Shown here: piece after piece, positions 1-9,031 of the stretch | Position numbering within the stretch: the stretch's first letter is position 1 | Layout: every line of letters starts with the position of its first letter | Assembly (NCBI RefSeq): GCF_040957575.1 | Contig: NZ_CP162601.1 | Coordinates: 186,001 to 250,000 of the forward strand | Reading direction: 5' to 3' | Length of the DNA: 64,000 bases | Origin: Vibrio sp. HB236076 | Lineage (GTDB): Bacteria > Pseudomonadota > Gammaproteobacteria > Enterobacterales > Vibrionaceae | Translations under genes and position numbers: made by a program | The notes under the pieces: model-generated | Told to the model about the DNA's origin: nothing | Databases searched by the model: none | Seen by the model: the letters and a program-made list of their open reading frames with translations, nothing else

Positions 1-265
1 TGGGGTGATCGCAGGGGTTTATGCGACTAAAACCAATTTGTCTGCTGAAGAATACGGTGAAGGCAGTTTTACCAAAGGTTTTTACCTGTCCATTCCTATG
101 GACATCTTGATGGTGAAACCCAGCACGAGTCGCTTGAAGTTCTCTTGGCAGCCGCTGACCCGTGATGGCGGACAGATGCTCAACCGCAAGTATGAACTTT
201 ATGATGTGACCGATCCCAGATCGCCTTGGTATAGCCGAGCAATCCCGGACTCAAGGTTACCTTAA
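1..265 (+). CDS. YjbH-type exopolysaccharide/outer-membrane protein, C-terminal fragment
   Basis: Only the last 87 codons are in the window; the frame is open at the left edge, so the gene starts outside it. The end of the protein carries FYLSIPMD and WQPLTRDGGQML, which I recognise as the conserved C-terminus of the YjbH family (DUF940), large outer-membrane proteins tied to exopolysaccharide secretion operons. That family usually sits at the end of a yjbEFGH-like operon, and the strong terminator at 294-320 right after the stop fits an operon end. The family assignment rests on this short tail alone. Confidence 0.7.
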   Translation, partial: GVIAGVYATKTNLSAEEYGEGSFTKGFYLSIPMDILMVKPSTSRLKFSWQPLTRDGGQMLNRKYELYDVTDPRSPWYSRAIPDSRLP

Positions 266-293
266 TTCGGTTCCATCGATTAAAAGTGACAAC

Positions 294-320
294 AAGGCGC
301 TGGTGACAGCGCCTTTTTTT
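294..320 (+). terminator. Rho-independent terminator after yjbH-like gene
   Basis: Stem AGGCGCT (295-301) pairs with AGCGCCT (308-314) around a six-base loop, followed by a run of seven T. It closes the yjbH-like transcript 30 bases after its stop. Confidence 0.85.
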
Positions 321-429
321 GTTTTCGAGCAAGTGTTTTGTCGGCATTATCGATAGGGTATGCGTGACCGGTTTCTTATGGTTTCTCTGCTTTTACGCAC
401 ATTTTGGTGAATTTTAGAAGACATTCATA

Positions 430-537
430 CATTTTGGGTTATGATTGTTTTAAGGGCAGTGAGTCGTTGGGATTGGACAAGCACAACGACTCATCGCAAC
501 CCGTAGTGGGGCATTACCCTCTTTCATTGCCAAAATG
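430..537 (+). promoter_or_regulatory. Potential structured RNA leader of the chemoreceptor gene
   Basis: The 307-base gap between the yjbH-like gene and the chemoreceptor holds no gene but several nested inverted repeats. CATTTTGG (430-437) can pair with CCAAAATG (530-537) as a closing helix. Inside it TGAGTCGTTG (460-469) pairs perfectly with CAACGACTCA (484-493) around a 14-base loop, and a short GGG/CCC hairpin follows near 508-520. The closing helix ends about 20 bases before the ribosome binding site. The conserved core of c-di-GMP (GEMM) riboswitches is not visible. Whether it is transcribed or folds is inference. Confidence 0.35.
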
Positions 538-572
538 TTGTGATATCCAGACCATTGGAAGGTGTGATCATT

Positions 573-2594
573 ATGTATTTATCTTTAATTCAACGCGTCG
601 TCGGCGGGTTTGCGTTGTTAATTGTGTGTGTGTTGGCCGTCAGTGGTTCGGCGTATTTCTCACAACAGAAAATGTCTGATCAGTTGACCTTAACGGCATC
701 GACGTTAACAGAGTTGCTCGATCAGTCAAATACTCTGCTGCTCCATATTCAAAATGCCAATCGACTGGTGTTAGTGCACGCCAATAGCACCCAAGCCACA
801 CTTCGAACTCAACTCGAGCAGCAGTTTTCTGCTCAGCAACAAGAGATAACGAGCTTATTTCAGGATCTGGAACAAGGCTTTGCCCGTTATCCACAGTTAG
901 AGCAACCTCTGCACACATTGCAAAAGCAAACGGAGTCGTTCTTTTTACATGCACAACAACACCTTGCGATTCAAAACCAGCGAGTAGAAGCTCGTTTGGC
1001 CTCTGCACAAGAGCTCAGTCAGTTTGATGGTGAATGGATTTTCTTTGAGCAAGATATCGCGGATCTTAAAGCGGATGCCGAGTTTGATGAAAACCAAAAT
1101 GCCTTGTGGGATTTAGACGTGATCTTGGCACAAGGCATTGGTGTGAAAGGGTACTTGCAAAGAGTTTTAGCGGTTGAAAAGCCCGATAACATGCAGGCAT
1201 TAGTGCAAGCGGTCGACAAGCACTTGCTGTTATTTAGCGAAAAGAGTCGACATGTTCTCGAGATCATGCCAAGCAGTGAAGAAAGTCTCTCCGTGTATCT
1301 CAATTTGTTGACCCGTACGGTTTCTGAACCACAAGGGTTGATTCATCAACACCTTAAATATCTAGACCGGCAAAATAAGAGCGCTGATTTATTGGCGTCA
1401 ATGACGACGCAAATTAACCAAGTGATCAAGGAAGGCAACGCGTTGGCCAGTGCCGTACGTCAACTTTCCGCGCAGGCGCTGCAGGTGGCTAATCAGCAAT
1501 CGGACTTTTCTATCAAGCTCAATGCTATTTTGGCGGTGCTGTCTATGGTGGTCGGGGTGGTGGTTGCCGTGACGGTTGTCAGTGCAATACGCAAGCCATT
1601 AGCGCGAATTACTCAGGCATTATCGGCTCTGAGCCAAGGTGATATGACGCATAAAATATCAGGCCAGTACTGCTCAGAAATGGGGATAGTGACAGATAAT
1701 ATTAATGCCTTGAGTGAGCAGTTATGTTCGGTATTGGCACAGATCCAAGGGTCGGCACGGGAAGTCGGGCAAGTGGCTCAAGAAAGCTATGCCATGAGTC
1801 AAAAAGCGCGAGATGAAGTACAAGAGCAGCGCCAACAAACCGATTCAATGGCGACGGCAGTGACCGAGATGGAGTCGGCGGTCAATGAAGTGGCAAGCCA
1901 CGCCGCGACGAGCAGTCAGCGCGTCGATGAAGTGGCGTCGTTGGCAGAGACCAATATGAGTACCATGAATGACAATTTGGACTTTATGCACCAGCTTAAA
2001 TCTTCTTTGGATGAGGCGAGTACCATTATTGAAAACCTTTCACAGGAAAGTGAACAAATCGGTGAAGTGTTGTCAGTTATTCAAAGTATCTCTGAACAAA
2101 CTAATCTGCTGGCGTTAAACGCCGCCATTGAAGCGGCGCGAGCCGGCGAGCATGGGCGCGGGTTTGCTGTCGTTGCCGATGAAGTTCGTTCTCTGGCGAC
2201 GCGCTCTCGTCAATCGGCCGATGAAATCAACCAGATGATTCAAGGCCTACAGGCACAGGCAAAGCAAGCGGTGACCATAGTGAGAGAAAACCAATCCTTT
2301 GCCGATTTATCGGTGCAACAAACTCAAGAGGCGACACAATCGTTGCAATCTATGGTTGGCAATTTGGCCAGTATTAATGACATGAGTCGTTCGATTGCCG
2401 CTGCTTGTGAGCAGCAAAGTTTGGTGGCGAAAGAAGTCACGGAAAATATCGTTGGCATTTCGGATCGCGGCAGTGTCATTGCCGAGAACTCGGAATCGTT
2501 GGCCGCGCACAGCCAATCCCTGAATGAGCTGGCACAACACCAAACCGAGCTCGTTGGTCAATTTACCATTGATAGCATCGATAAACCGGTCTGA
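573..2594 (+). CDS. Methyl-accepting chemotaxis protein
   Basis: This transmembrane chemoreceptor (673 aa) relays a periplasmic signal to CheA/CheW. Order of parts: TM helix about residues 7-29, a long mostly helical periplasmic region to about 310, TM helix about 316-340, HAMP about 341-393, then the cytoplasmic coiled-coil signalling domain with the conserved hairpin tip ([20 protein letters not shown]) near residue 509. No C-terminal NWETF-type CheR tether is present; the protein ends SIDKPV. I chose the ATG at 573 because GGAAGGTG lies about 8 bases before it; an in-frame GTG at 540 has no such site. The ligand cannot be told from sequence. The leader at 430-537 may regulate it. Confidence 0.93.
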   Translation: MYLSLIQRVVGGFALLIVCVLAVSGSAYFSQQKMSDQLTLTASTLTELLDQSNTLLLHIQNANRLVLVHANSTQATLRTQLEQQFSAQQQEITSLFQDLEQGFARYPQLEQPLHTLQKQTESFFLHAQQHLAIQNQRVEARLASAQELSQFDGEWIFFEQDIADLKADAEFDENQNALWDLDVILAQGIGVKGYLQRVLAVEKPDNMQALVQAVDKHLLLFSEKSRHVLEIMPSSEESLSVYLNLLTRTVSEPQGLIHQHLKYLDRQNKSADLLASMTTQINQVIKEGNALASAVRQLSAQALQVANQQSDFSIKLNAILAVLSMVVGVVVAVTVVSAIRKPLARITQALSALSQGDMTHKISGQYCSEMGIVTDNINALSEQLCSVLAQIQGSAREVGQVAQESYAMSQKARDEVQEQRQQTDSMATAVTEMESAVNEVASHAATSSQRVDEVASLAETNMSTMNDNLDFMHQLKSSLDEASTIIENLSQESEQIGEVLSVIQSISEQTNLLALNAAIEAARAGEHGRGFAVVADEVRSLATRSRQSADEINQMIQGLQAQAKQAVTIVRENQSFADLSVQQTQEATQSLQSMVGNLASINDMSRSIAAACEQQSLVAKEVTENIVGISDRGSVIAENSESLAAHSQSLNELAQHQTELVGQFTIDSIDKPV

Positions 2595-2637
2595 TTAACA
2601 CCATCGGCAGCCTTACACTCAGTGAAGATATGAGCGT

Positions 2638-3018
2638 TTAGTTCATTGAGTGTAAGCCGATCATATTGCCTTCACTGTCGATGACAAGTGCGATAAATCC
2701 GTATTCTCCAATCGCCATTTTGGTTTGCTGTATTTGGCCGCCGAGTGCACATACACGCGCTTGTTCCACGGCACAATCTTGGCATGAAAAGTAAATGATG
2801 GTGCTATTGCCCCCAGCGCTGATACCCTCCATTTTAACCAAAGCCCCAGTGGCACCGTATTGATTGACTTGTGAGGGAAACGCCAGCATTTGGATGCCAG
2901 AGTCATTGGGATCATTGAGGGGAGAAAGTTGCAGATCAAAAACCGCTTGGTAAAACCGCTGCGCACGGCAAAGGTCGTCTACATAGATTTCAAACCAGCT
3001 GATGGGATTGTTTAACAT
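2638..3018 (-). CDS. VOC (glyoxalase/bleomycin-resistance fold) family protein
   Basis: Small 126-aa protein with the VOC pattern: N-terminal ISWFEIYVDDLCRAQRFYQ, a middle strand NSTIIYFSC and a C-terminal strand ending GNMIGLHS. The family includes glyoxalases, dioxygenases and drug-binding proteins that usually work as dimers; the substrate here is unknown. The frequent second metal-ligand glutamate is not obvious, so catalysis should not be assumed. It converges on the chemoreceptor gene, with about 43 bases between the two stops, and is divergent from the CmcJ-like gene. Confidence 0.82.
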   Translation of the reverse strand: MLNNPISWFEIYVDDLCRAQRFYQAVFDLQLSPLNDPNDSGIQMLAFPSQVNQYGATGALVKMEGISAGGNSTIIYFSCQDCAVEQARVCALGGQIQQTKMAIGEYGFIALVIDSEGNMIGLHSMN

Positions 3019-3285
3019 GGCATAGTCCTCACGATATTTGGTGTGTTATCGGTCGTTGCGTCTATTAGATATTTATTAACTATTCGGCTCAAACACTGAG
3101 ATTTCGACTTTTTATCCCCTTGCTAAATATAGTCCTTGGCCATGAAAGTGCGAGTTTTTGATCAATACTCACGTTATTTTCAACAAAAAGTGAATAGTCA
3201 TTTTATTCCATGCTGGTTTTTGTCCTTGTAATACTTCGCTATAGTCTCGAGCATAAATTTGAGCTCACCCACTGCGAGGTCACTT

Positions 3286-4062
3286 ATGAACGTAAAAGCC
3301 AATGTCAATTATCATGTTGTTAAACCTTTTCGCCAAGCATTTTACTTTGATGTCGAAGGCGTTGAGGGGCAGTTGATCACACCTGAGTTGGCCTCTGTAG
3401 AGGTTGACGTGGAAGATTTACGCGAGACAGAGCAAGTCACCGACTTTTTGCGCCATGGTGTGACCTTTGTCAACGCCCCGAGTGTGATAAAAGACTTTAC
3501 CCAACCGGGTTGGCAGGCGCTTTATGAACAAGAGTTGACCGAGTTGGCTCAGCGGTTTACTGGCGCGAAAGACGTGCTGGTCTTTGACCATACGCTTCGC
3601 GTTGACGATCCCGATGCTTCGCGTCGACCCGCTCGCAATGTTCACAATGATTACAGTGAACAAGCCATTGCTCAGCGCCTAGAAGACTTAGTTGGCCGGG
3701 AAAAGGCAAAGCAGTACGAGCAAGGCCATTTTGGTTTTATTAACGTGTGGCGACCGGTGGACAATTCCATCATGAGTTCGCCGCTTGGGTTTATTTGCCC
3801 GTATTCAATGCACCAAGAAGACTGGATGACGATTGATCTTATTTACCCCGATCGTCAGGGGGAAATTTTGGGCGTGGCTGCCAATCCCGATCACCATTGG
3901 TTTTATTTATCAAAAATGCGCCCGGAAGAAGCGGTGATCTTTAATGTATACGACAATCAAGGTTTACCCTATGTGGCTCACAGCGCATTAGAACGGCAAG
4001 AAGCCGGAGACGATCATCCTCCCCGTAAAAGCTTGGAAAGCCGTTTGTTGGTGCGCTATTGA
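3286..4062 (+). CDS. CmcJ/NvfI-like putative Fe(II)/2-oxoglutarate oxygenase
   Basis: The 258-aa protein resembles the CmcJ/NvfI (AsaB-like) family known from cephamycin and fungal secondary metabolism. A candidate iron triad is visible: H120-x-D122 in NVHNDYSEQ and H232 in VAHSALE, with arginines near the C-terminus (R253, R257) that could hold 2-oxoglutarate. Conserved stretches include FGFINVWRP and AVIFNVYDN. I start it at ATG 3286, preceded by GCGAGGT at good distance; an upstream in-frame start at 3259 lacks a ribosome site. No biosynthetic cluster surrounds it; the next gene downstream is zur. Substrate unknown; family call from memory of motifs. Confidence 0.72.
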   Translation: MNVKANVNYHVVKPFRQAFYFDVEGVEGQLITPELASVEVDVEDLRETEQVTDFLRHGVTFVNAPSVIKDFTQPGWQALYEQELTELAQRFTGAKDVLVFDHTLRVDDPDASRRPARNVHNDYSEQAIAQRLEDLVGREKAKQYEQGHFGFINVWRPVDNSIMSSPLGFICPYSMHQEDWMTIDLIYPDRQGEILGVAANPDHHWFYLSKMRPEEAVIFNVYDNQGLPYVAHSALERQEAGDDHPPRKSLESRLLVRY

Positions 4063-4218
4063 TCATGGTGATTGTTGTAAGCTTGACGCCTCGGTACTGG
4101 GAGTATGCGGTATAAAGGTATGGAGACTGACTCTGTTCGATTTGTGGTGAATGAGGGCGAAGATACCGATGAAGTCATACTCATATTGCGATAATGAACA
4201 TTGGTATCTGGAATTGAT

Positions 4219-4230
4219 ATGTTATAACAT
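4219..4230. promoter_or_regulatory. Candidate Zur operator upstream of zur
   Basis: ATGTTATAACAT is a perfect 12-bp palindrome, set in GATATGTTATAACATTGT, 30 bases before the zur start. It matches the core of the gammaproteobacterial Zur box as I know it (ATGTTATA...TATAACAT). It would imply zinc-dependent autoregulation. Confidence 0.5.
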
Positions 4231-4260
4231 TGTTTTATTCAGGCAATGAGGTAATGTGGC

Positions 4261-4713
4261 ATGTCAGTAATAAATTCCGTAATTGAGCAGGCAGAAAAAA
4301 GTTGTCAAGAGCAAGGTAAGCAGCTGACGCCGAAAAGAAAAACGGTTTTGCGAGCGTTGGTTGAGTCCAATATTGCGCTGTCTGCTTATGAGTTGATTGA
4401 GTATTGTAAAACCCGTTTAGACCTCACTTTACAGCCCATGTCGGTGTATCGCATTTTAGACTTTCTTGTCGAAGCGCATTTAGTTCACAAACTGAAAGTG
4501 TCTAATAAGTACATTGTGTGTTCCCATATTCGCTGCGAGCACGACCACGGCATCCCACAGTTTTTAATCTGTACAAAATGCGACAAAATCACCGAACAAG
4601 ATTTGGCGCCAGAAATGGTGATTGGCTTGAAGTCTCACGCTCGTCAGCAAGGGTTTACCGTGACCACTCAACAGCTCGAAATCAATGGCATCTGTGATGA
4701 CTGCAGTGAATGA
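4261..4713 (+). CDS. zur: Zinc uptake regulator Zur (Fur family)
   Basis: Fur-family metalloregulator of 150 aa. The N-terminal winged helix holds LTPKRKTVLRALVES and SAYELIEYC...MSVYRILDFL; the C-terminal half carries the structural zinc pairs CTKC and CDDC (the second at the very end) and a His/Cys-rich stretch (CSHIRCEHDHG) that would sense zinc. The lack of Fur's typical HHDHxxC and the short C-terminus ending CDDCSE favour Zur over Fur. In related bacteria it represses znuABC and zinc-free ribosomal protein paralogues when zinc is ample. The palindrome at 4219-4230 suggests self-control. Confidence 0.88.
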   Translation: MSVINSVIEQAEKSCQEQGKQLTPKRKTVLRALVESNIALSAYELIEYCKTRLDLTLQPMSVYRILDFLVEAHLVHKLKVSNKYIVCSHIRCEHDHGIPQFLICTKCDKITEQDLAPEMVIGLKSHARQQGFTVTTQQLEINGICDDCSE

Positions 4714-4869
4714 GGTTGACCATTGATAGCGTTAAATTGACAAAGGCTGATACCTATTTACCAGGCGTTACCTTTATTAGGGCTATAAAGTGCTCTCTTA
4801 TTCCTTGTTCGCCTTAGGCTAAAAGAAACCGCCGATGCCGGTTTTTGCTGCGCCCAAGGTGGGTTCTCT

Positions 4870-6045
4870 TTACGGGCTCTTTTTCTGCAGCAAAAACATG
4901 TGATAACCAAACTCGCCTAAATAACCCTCATAGATCGCTATCTCTTGCTCCATATCCGCAATCGCCGTGGCGTTAGGGAGACTCGTTTTGACTTCTTTAA
5001 CTCTTACTTTGAGCGGTTGGTAGTAATCGTGCCATGCTTGTTCACTCAAGGTGAAATGAGCCATGACATCAAAACCCGCAAGGCGTATTAATTCTAAGCG
5101 CTTTTCAATCGTTTGCATGTCTGGGTATCCCGCTTCCCAAAATGCTTCTGCTTTTTGGCTTGGGCGTGGCGTCAACCATACCAAGTCACTCAGCACCATG
5201 TAGCCACCATGGGTCAGCAGTGTTTGCCATTCAGTTAATGCTTGCTCGAACCCCATGATGTAAGCAGCTGCTTCTGACCAAATACAATCAAAGCTTGCAG
5301 GGGCAAATGGCAAGGCGGTCATACTGGCACACTGTAAGGTAACGCGCTCCTCCAGCTTTTGCTCGACAAGCTTTTGATTCAGTTCATCAAGAGCACTTTG
5401 CTCATTATCGATTGCCGTGATGTGAGCGGGGGTATGTTGTGCCAATAAGCGGGTAGAGAAGCCTTTACCGCAACCGATATCTAGAATATTGGTGGGAGCG
5501 GAGGGCAGTATTGACAGCGCTTTGAGCGAATCGGCATCACTGCCAGGCCCCCAGCGCTCTAGGTGTTGGAAGACCGTCATAAAGTCGTCCATGTATTGAT
5601 CGTGTTCGTTCATATCTTTGGATAACCATTTTAAATGCAGGGCTTGCTGTTCATTAAAGCCTTGCTGTTTTAGCCAAGCCAGATGGGCATCAGGCGCCAC
5701 TCTGTCGGTTTGTTGGTGCCAAGGTCGCAGTGACCCTTTACCGAGTAATGCTGCCAGTAATTCTCGTGCCTGCTGCTTTTTCGCGATATCTTCCTCTAAC
5801 CGCTGCAAGCGTTTTTCAAGAAGCGCACGCGGCACTTGATTGTCTAAGCAAGATTGGCATTCTTTCAGTGTTAATCCGCCGGCTTGCAGTTGTTGTAATA
5901 AACGCAACTGCTGGAGGTGGTCCTCGGAATAAAGTCGATAGCCGTTAGTTTGTCGCGCGCCATGTAATAAACCCTGCTTCTCATAGTAAAGTAAGGTGGA
6001 ACGCGACAGCCCGACTTTTTTTGCTAATTCAGAAATTCGGTACAC
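4870..6045 (-). CDS. MerR-family regulator fused to a SAM-dependent methyltransferase
   Basis: An uncommon two-domain protein of about 391 aa. The N-terminus is a MerR winged helix (YRISELAKKVGLSRSTLLYYEK, shown here as two parts: YRISELAKKVGLS and RSTLLYYEK) with a dimer helix to about residue 100. From about residue 180 follows a class I methyltransferase with motif I DIGCGKGF and the acidic motif AIDNE. I prefer GTG 6045, with AGGA nine bases upstream, giving a typical MerR N-terminus; GTG 6075 would add ten residues but has no ribosome site. MerR proteins usually sense a metal or small molecule; here the methyltransferase may act as sensor or effector. Substrate unknown. The palindromes at 6311-6357 lie upstream. 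Confidence 0.85.
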   Translation of the reverse strand: MYRISELAKKVGLSRSTLLYYEKQGLLHGARQTNGYRLYSEDHLQQLRLLQQLQAGGLTLKECQSCLDNQVPRALLEKRLQRLEEDIAKKQQARELLAALLGKGSLRPWHQQTDRVAPDAHLAWLKQQGFNEQQALHLKWLSKDMNEHDQYMDDFMTVFQHLERWGPGSDADSLKALSILPSAPTNILDIGCGKGFSTRLLAQHTPAHITAIDNEQSALDELNQKLVEQKLEERVTLQCASMTALPFAPASFDCIWSEAAAYIMGFEQALTEWQTLLTHGGYMVLSDLVWLTPRPSQKAEAFWEAGYPDMQTIEKRLELIRLAGFDVMAHFTLSEQAWHDYYQPLKVRVKEVKTSLPNATAIADMEQEIAIYEGYLGEFGYHMFLLQKKSP

Positions 6046-6310
6046 AGATAAATGTCCTGGTTGTTCTCTTTTCACAATAGGGCGACTGGCTTAACCAGAC
6101 CAGATTATGAATAACGATAAACTATGAAGTTATAGACAGGTCAAGCGACATTGGCAAAAAAGATCGCTCAGTTTTGATTGGCTGAAAGTGAGTGTGCCCG
6201 CCGATGGGTCTACAGGCTGTTACCGATAAAGTTATTTTGTGTCGATCTTTAACCGGTGCCAGTTCTCGTTCAGTAAACGCATGGACGAGTACTCGACTGG
6301 CATTGCACAC

Positions 6311-6357
6311 TTTTATGCGCATAAAAATGGGAGACTTTACATTTTAAGCGCATAAAA
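6311..6357. repeat. Two copies of a 16-bp palindrome, 31 bp apart
   Basis: The 414-base gap between the MerR-methyltransferase start and the yicC stop holds TTTTATGCGCATAAAA (6311-6326), a perfect palindrome, and TTTTAAGCGCATAAAA (6342-6357), the same with one change. Their flanks also agree (CAC/CAT on one side, ATG/GTG on the other). The 31-bp period is close to three helical turns, as expected for paired operators. I do not recognise the binding protein. A weak hairpin (AGCCTT/AAGGCT, 6366-6387) lies beside them; the rest of the gap looks empty. Confidence 0.6.
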
Positions 6358-6459
6358 GTGTTTGTAGCCTTCTCGTTGAGTAAGGCTTCCCCTTTTTGAG
6401 ATGGCTTTTGGCACTGATGTCCTAGCAATTTTGGGGATAGGTTAAATGACCTTAAAGCA

Positions 6460-7326
6460 CTATTCGATATTCTGGATCTGCTCTCTCATTTGCTCGATTA
6501 ACACCTTGAGTTCAACCCCTGAAGCGGTGATATCGGTACTGATTGATTTCGACGCCAGCGTGTTTGATTCGCGGTTAAACTCTTGCATCATAAAGTCGAG
6601 GCGTCTGCCGCAGGCGCCGCCCTTTTTAAGGATATTGCGGGTTTCCTTAATATGAGACTCTAGGCGGTCAAGCTCTTCCGCGACATCGGATTTTTGGGCG
6701 AGAAGGATCAGCTCTTGCTCAACGCGACTGGCATCAAGTTCAATCTTGGCTTCTTCAAACTTGGTCAGCAAACGCTCGCGCTGCCATTGCAAAATCTCCG
6801 GCATGCGGGCGCGTACTTTGACGACTTCTTCACTGATACCCTCAAGACGCTGCTCGATCAAATCGCGCATGTTACTGCCTTCACGGCCGCGCGCTTCAAT
6901 AAACTCGCTTAGGGCCAGTTCAAAGCCTTCCAACAAAGCCTTATTGATGGTGTCCATATCTTGTTCTGGGGTTTCCATCACACCTGGCCACTGCATCACC
7001 TGAAAAGGGTTAATACGGCTGACTTCACCGGTCATCTTCATAATTTGATTGGCAGAGTTAATCACCTGTTGAGCTAAGGTCTCATTAATGGTTAGCTCCG
7101 TATTGGCGGCGGGGTTCGCCTCAAAGCGCAAGTGACATTCTACCTTACCGCGGGCTAAGCGCTTGCGAAAACGCTCGCGCAGCACTGGCTCTAGGCTGCG
7201 CATCTGTTCAGGCATGCGAAAATAGGTTTCTAGGTATCGTTGGTTGACGGAGCGAATTTCCCAAACGGCACTGCCCCAATCGCCTTTCACTTCTTTGCGT
7301 GCATACGCCGTCATGCTGAAGATCAT
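6460..7326 (-). CDS. yicC: YicC/YloC family endoribonuclease
   Basis: Full-length YicC (288 aa): N-terminal MIFSMTAYARKE, the central region with HLRFEANPA, and the conserved C-terminal RRLDFMMQEFNRESNTL followed by the DITASGVELKVLIEQMREQ tail. The family is a stress-related RNase, reported to act on small RNAs such as RyhB in E. coli. AAGGAC sits 7 bases before the ATG. It is divergent from rph, the same arrangement as in E. coli, so the 170-base gap holds both promoters. Confidence 0.95.
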   Translation of the reverse strand: MIFSMTAYARKEVKGDWGSAVWEIRSVNQRYLETYFRMPEQMRSLEPVLRERFRKRLARGKVECHLRFEANPAANTELTINETLAQQVINSANQIMKMTGEVSRINPFQVMQWPGVMETPEQDMDTINKALLEGFELALSEFIEARGREGSNMRDLIEQRLEGISEEVVKVRARMPEILQWQRERLLTKFEEAKIELDASRVEQELILLAQKSDVAEELDRLESHIKETRNILKKGGACGRRLDFMMQEFNRESNTLASKSISTDITASGVELKVLIEQMREQIQNIE

Positions 7327-7496
7327 CGAATCGTCCTTAGTTAAAATGAGAGTAAATAAACTGCGGCTTATAGTAACAGATGGGGTATTCTGGTGCGACC
7401 TCTTAACCGCTTGGACCGGGGATCACTGGTTTGCTGACCAAGATTTGGGTATACTCTGCAGCCACATTATGTCACCCAATAAAAGGTATGCAGTTT

Positions 7497-8216
7497 ATGC
7501 GCCCAAACGATCGCCAAGCGGACCAAATGCGTCCAATTAAAATTACTCGTCAATACACAGCTTATGCAGAAGGCTCAGTACTGGTCGAATTTGGCAATAC
7601 TAAGGTGTTGTGTAACGCATCGGTCGAAACCTCGGTGCCACGTTGGTTAAAAGGCCAAGGCAAAGGTTGGGTGACGGCAGAATACGGCATGTTACCTCGT
7701 GCCACACACTCACGCACACGTCGCGAAGCGGCCAATGGTAAGCAAGGCGGGCGCACGATGGAAATTCAACGCTTAATTGGCCGTAGTTTACGCGCCGTGG
7801 TCGACCTAGAAGCCATGGGTGAGTGTATGATCACCGTTGATTGTGACGTTATTCAAGCGGACGGTGGCACACGGACCGCGTCGATCAGTGGCGCGAGTGT
7901 CGCGATGGCTGATGCTTTTGCCCACCTTATCAAAGCGGGTAAGCTGAAAAAAAATCCAATGAAGAGCCATGTTGCTGCGGTATCGGTCGGCTTGTTAGGT
8001 GATGATGTACTGTGTGATTTAGAATACGTCGAAGACTCAGCCGCGGATACCGATATGAACGTGGTCATGACCGAAAGCGGTGCCATGATCGAAATTCAAG
8101 GCACAGCAGAAGGTGAACCTTTCACCCATGATCAGTTGCTCGCCTTATTGGCCAGTGCCAAGCAGGGGATCAGCACCATTGTTGCTGCGCAAAAAGCAGC
8201 GTTAGAGCAAGATTGA
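7497..8216 (+). CDS. rph: Ribonuclease PH
   Basis: Phosphorolytic 3'-to-5' exoribonuclease that trims tRNA 3' ends before CCA maturation. The 239-aa protein matches the family from end to end: [72 protein letters not shown] and the final [10 protein letters not shown]. Unlike the frameshifted rph-1 of E. coli K-12, it is intact. ATG 7497 is chosen because AAAAGG lies about 10 bases upstream; the ATG at 7488 would be too close. It is followed 85 bases later by pyrE. Confidence 0.97.
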   Translation: MRPNDRQADQMRPIKITRQYTAYAEGSVLVEFGNTKVLCNASVETSVPRWLKGQGKGWVTAEYGMLPRATHSRTRREAANGKQGGRTMEIQRLIGRSLRAVVDLEAMGECMITVDCDVIQADGGTRTASISGASVAMADAFAHLIKAGKLKKNPMKSHVAAVSVGLLGDDVLCDLEYVEDSAADTDMNVVMTESGAMIEIQGTAEGEPFTHDQLLALLASAKQGISTIVAAQKAALEQD

Positions 8217-8301
8217 TTTTATGGCTCCCAATTGGGGGCTATTTTTTTGTCTGTAGTCGGCCCCAGAGGCCATGGCTTAACCATCATTAAGAGAGAAAAC
8301 C

Positions 8302-8946
8302 ATGAAAGCGTACCAGCGTGAATTTATCGAATTTGCCTTAGAGAAAGAAGTGCTTAAGTTTGGCGAGTTTACTTTGAAATCCGGCCGTAAAAGTCCTTAT
8401 TTCTTTAACGCTGGTTTGTTTAATACCGGGCGTGACCTCGCGCGTTTAGGCCGTTTTTATGCTGCGGCGTTGGTGGATGCTGGCATCGACTTTGATGTTT
8501 TATTTGGCCCTGCTTATAAAGGTATTCCCATTGCAACGACCACGGCAGTGGCCCTGGCGGATCATCACGATATCGATACGCCGTATTGCTTTAACCGCAA
8601 AGAAGCCAAAGACCACGGTGAAGGTGGTAACTTAGTGGGCAGTGACTTAGCTGGCCGAATTATGCTGGTCGATGATGTCATTACCGCGGGAACCGCCATT
8701 CGCGAATCAATGGGTTTGATTCAGGCTAAAGGCGCGGATTTGGCCGGTGTGTTGGTGGCGATAGATCGTCAAGAAAAAGGCAAAGCAGAGCTGTCAGCCA
8801 TTCAAGAAGTCGAGCGTGATTTTGCTTGCCAAGTGGTTTCTATTATCAGCTTGGGCGATTTGGTTACGTATCTTGAAGAACAAGGCGCGAGCCAAGCCCA
8901 TTTAGACGCAGTCAAAGCTTACCGTGCGCAATACGGTGTGGCCTAA
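8302..8946 (+). CDS. pyrE: Orotate phosphoribosyltransferase
   Basis: Transfers the phosphoribosyl group of PRPP to orotate, the fifth step of pyrimidine synthesis. Length 214 aa, as in E. coli. Visible: the N-terminal [19 protein letters not shown], the loop [13 protein letters not shown] that closes over the active site, and the PRPP-binding motif [12 protein letters not shown]. In enterics rph-pyrE has an attenuator; a short hairpin-like stretch with a T-run (CAATTGGGGGCTATTTTTTT, around 8228-8248) lies between the genes and may play that role. Confidence 0.97.
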   Translation: MKAYQREFIEFALEKEVLKFGEFTLKSGRKSPYFFNAGLFNTGRDLARLGRFYAAALVDAGIDFDVLFGPAYKGIPIATTTAVALADHHDIDTPYCFNRKEAKDHGEGGNLVGSDLAGRIMLVDDVITAGTAIRESMGLIQAKGADLAGVLVAIDRQEKGKAELSAIQEVERDFACQVVSIISLGDLVTYLEEQGASQAHLDAVKAYRAQYGVA

Positions 8947-8974
8947 CCCTTTTTAGCGTCAACTCACCCGATAA

Positions 8975-9005
8975 AAAACGCCGCCTCAATGTAGGGCGGC
9001 GTTTT
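8975..9005. terminator. Bidirectional terminator between pyrE and the acyltransferase gene
   Basis: AAAACGCCGCC (8975-8985) pairs with GGCGGCGTTTT (8995-9005). Flanking A and T runs make it usable for pyrE (+) and for the convergent lpxL-like gene (-). Confidence 0.85.
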
Positions 9006-9031
9006 GGTATGGGTTTAGGTGAAGCCCACCA

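Noticed and set aside
430..537. c-di-GMP (GEMM-I) riboswitch before the chemoreceptor
   Set aside because: The expected conserved tetraloop-receptor and core sequence of GEMM RNAs is not visible.
4105..4194. 29-codon plus-strand frame (MRYKGMETDSVRFVVNEGED...) before zur
   Set aside because: It reads plausibly acidic and has GGAG close by, but the spacing is wrong and I know no such protein; too short to support.
6122..6322. 66-aa minus-strand frame between the MerR fusion and yicC
   Set aside because: No ribosome site, no recognisable family, and its first codons fall within the palindrome at 6311-6326.
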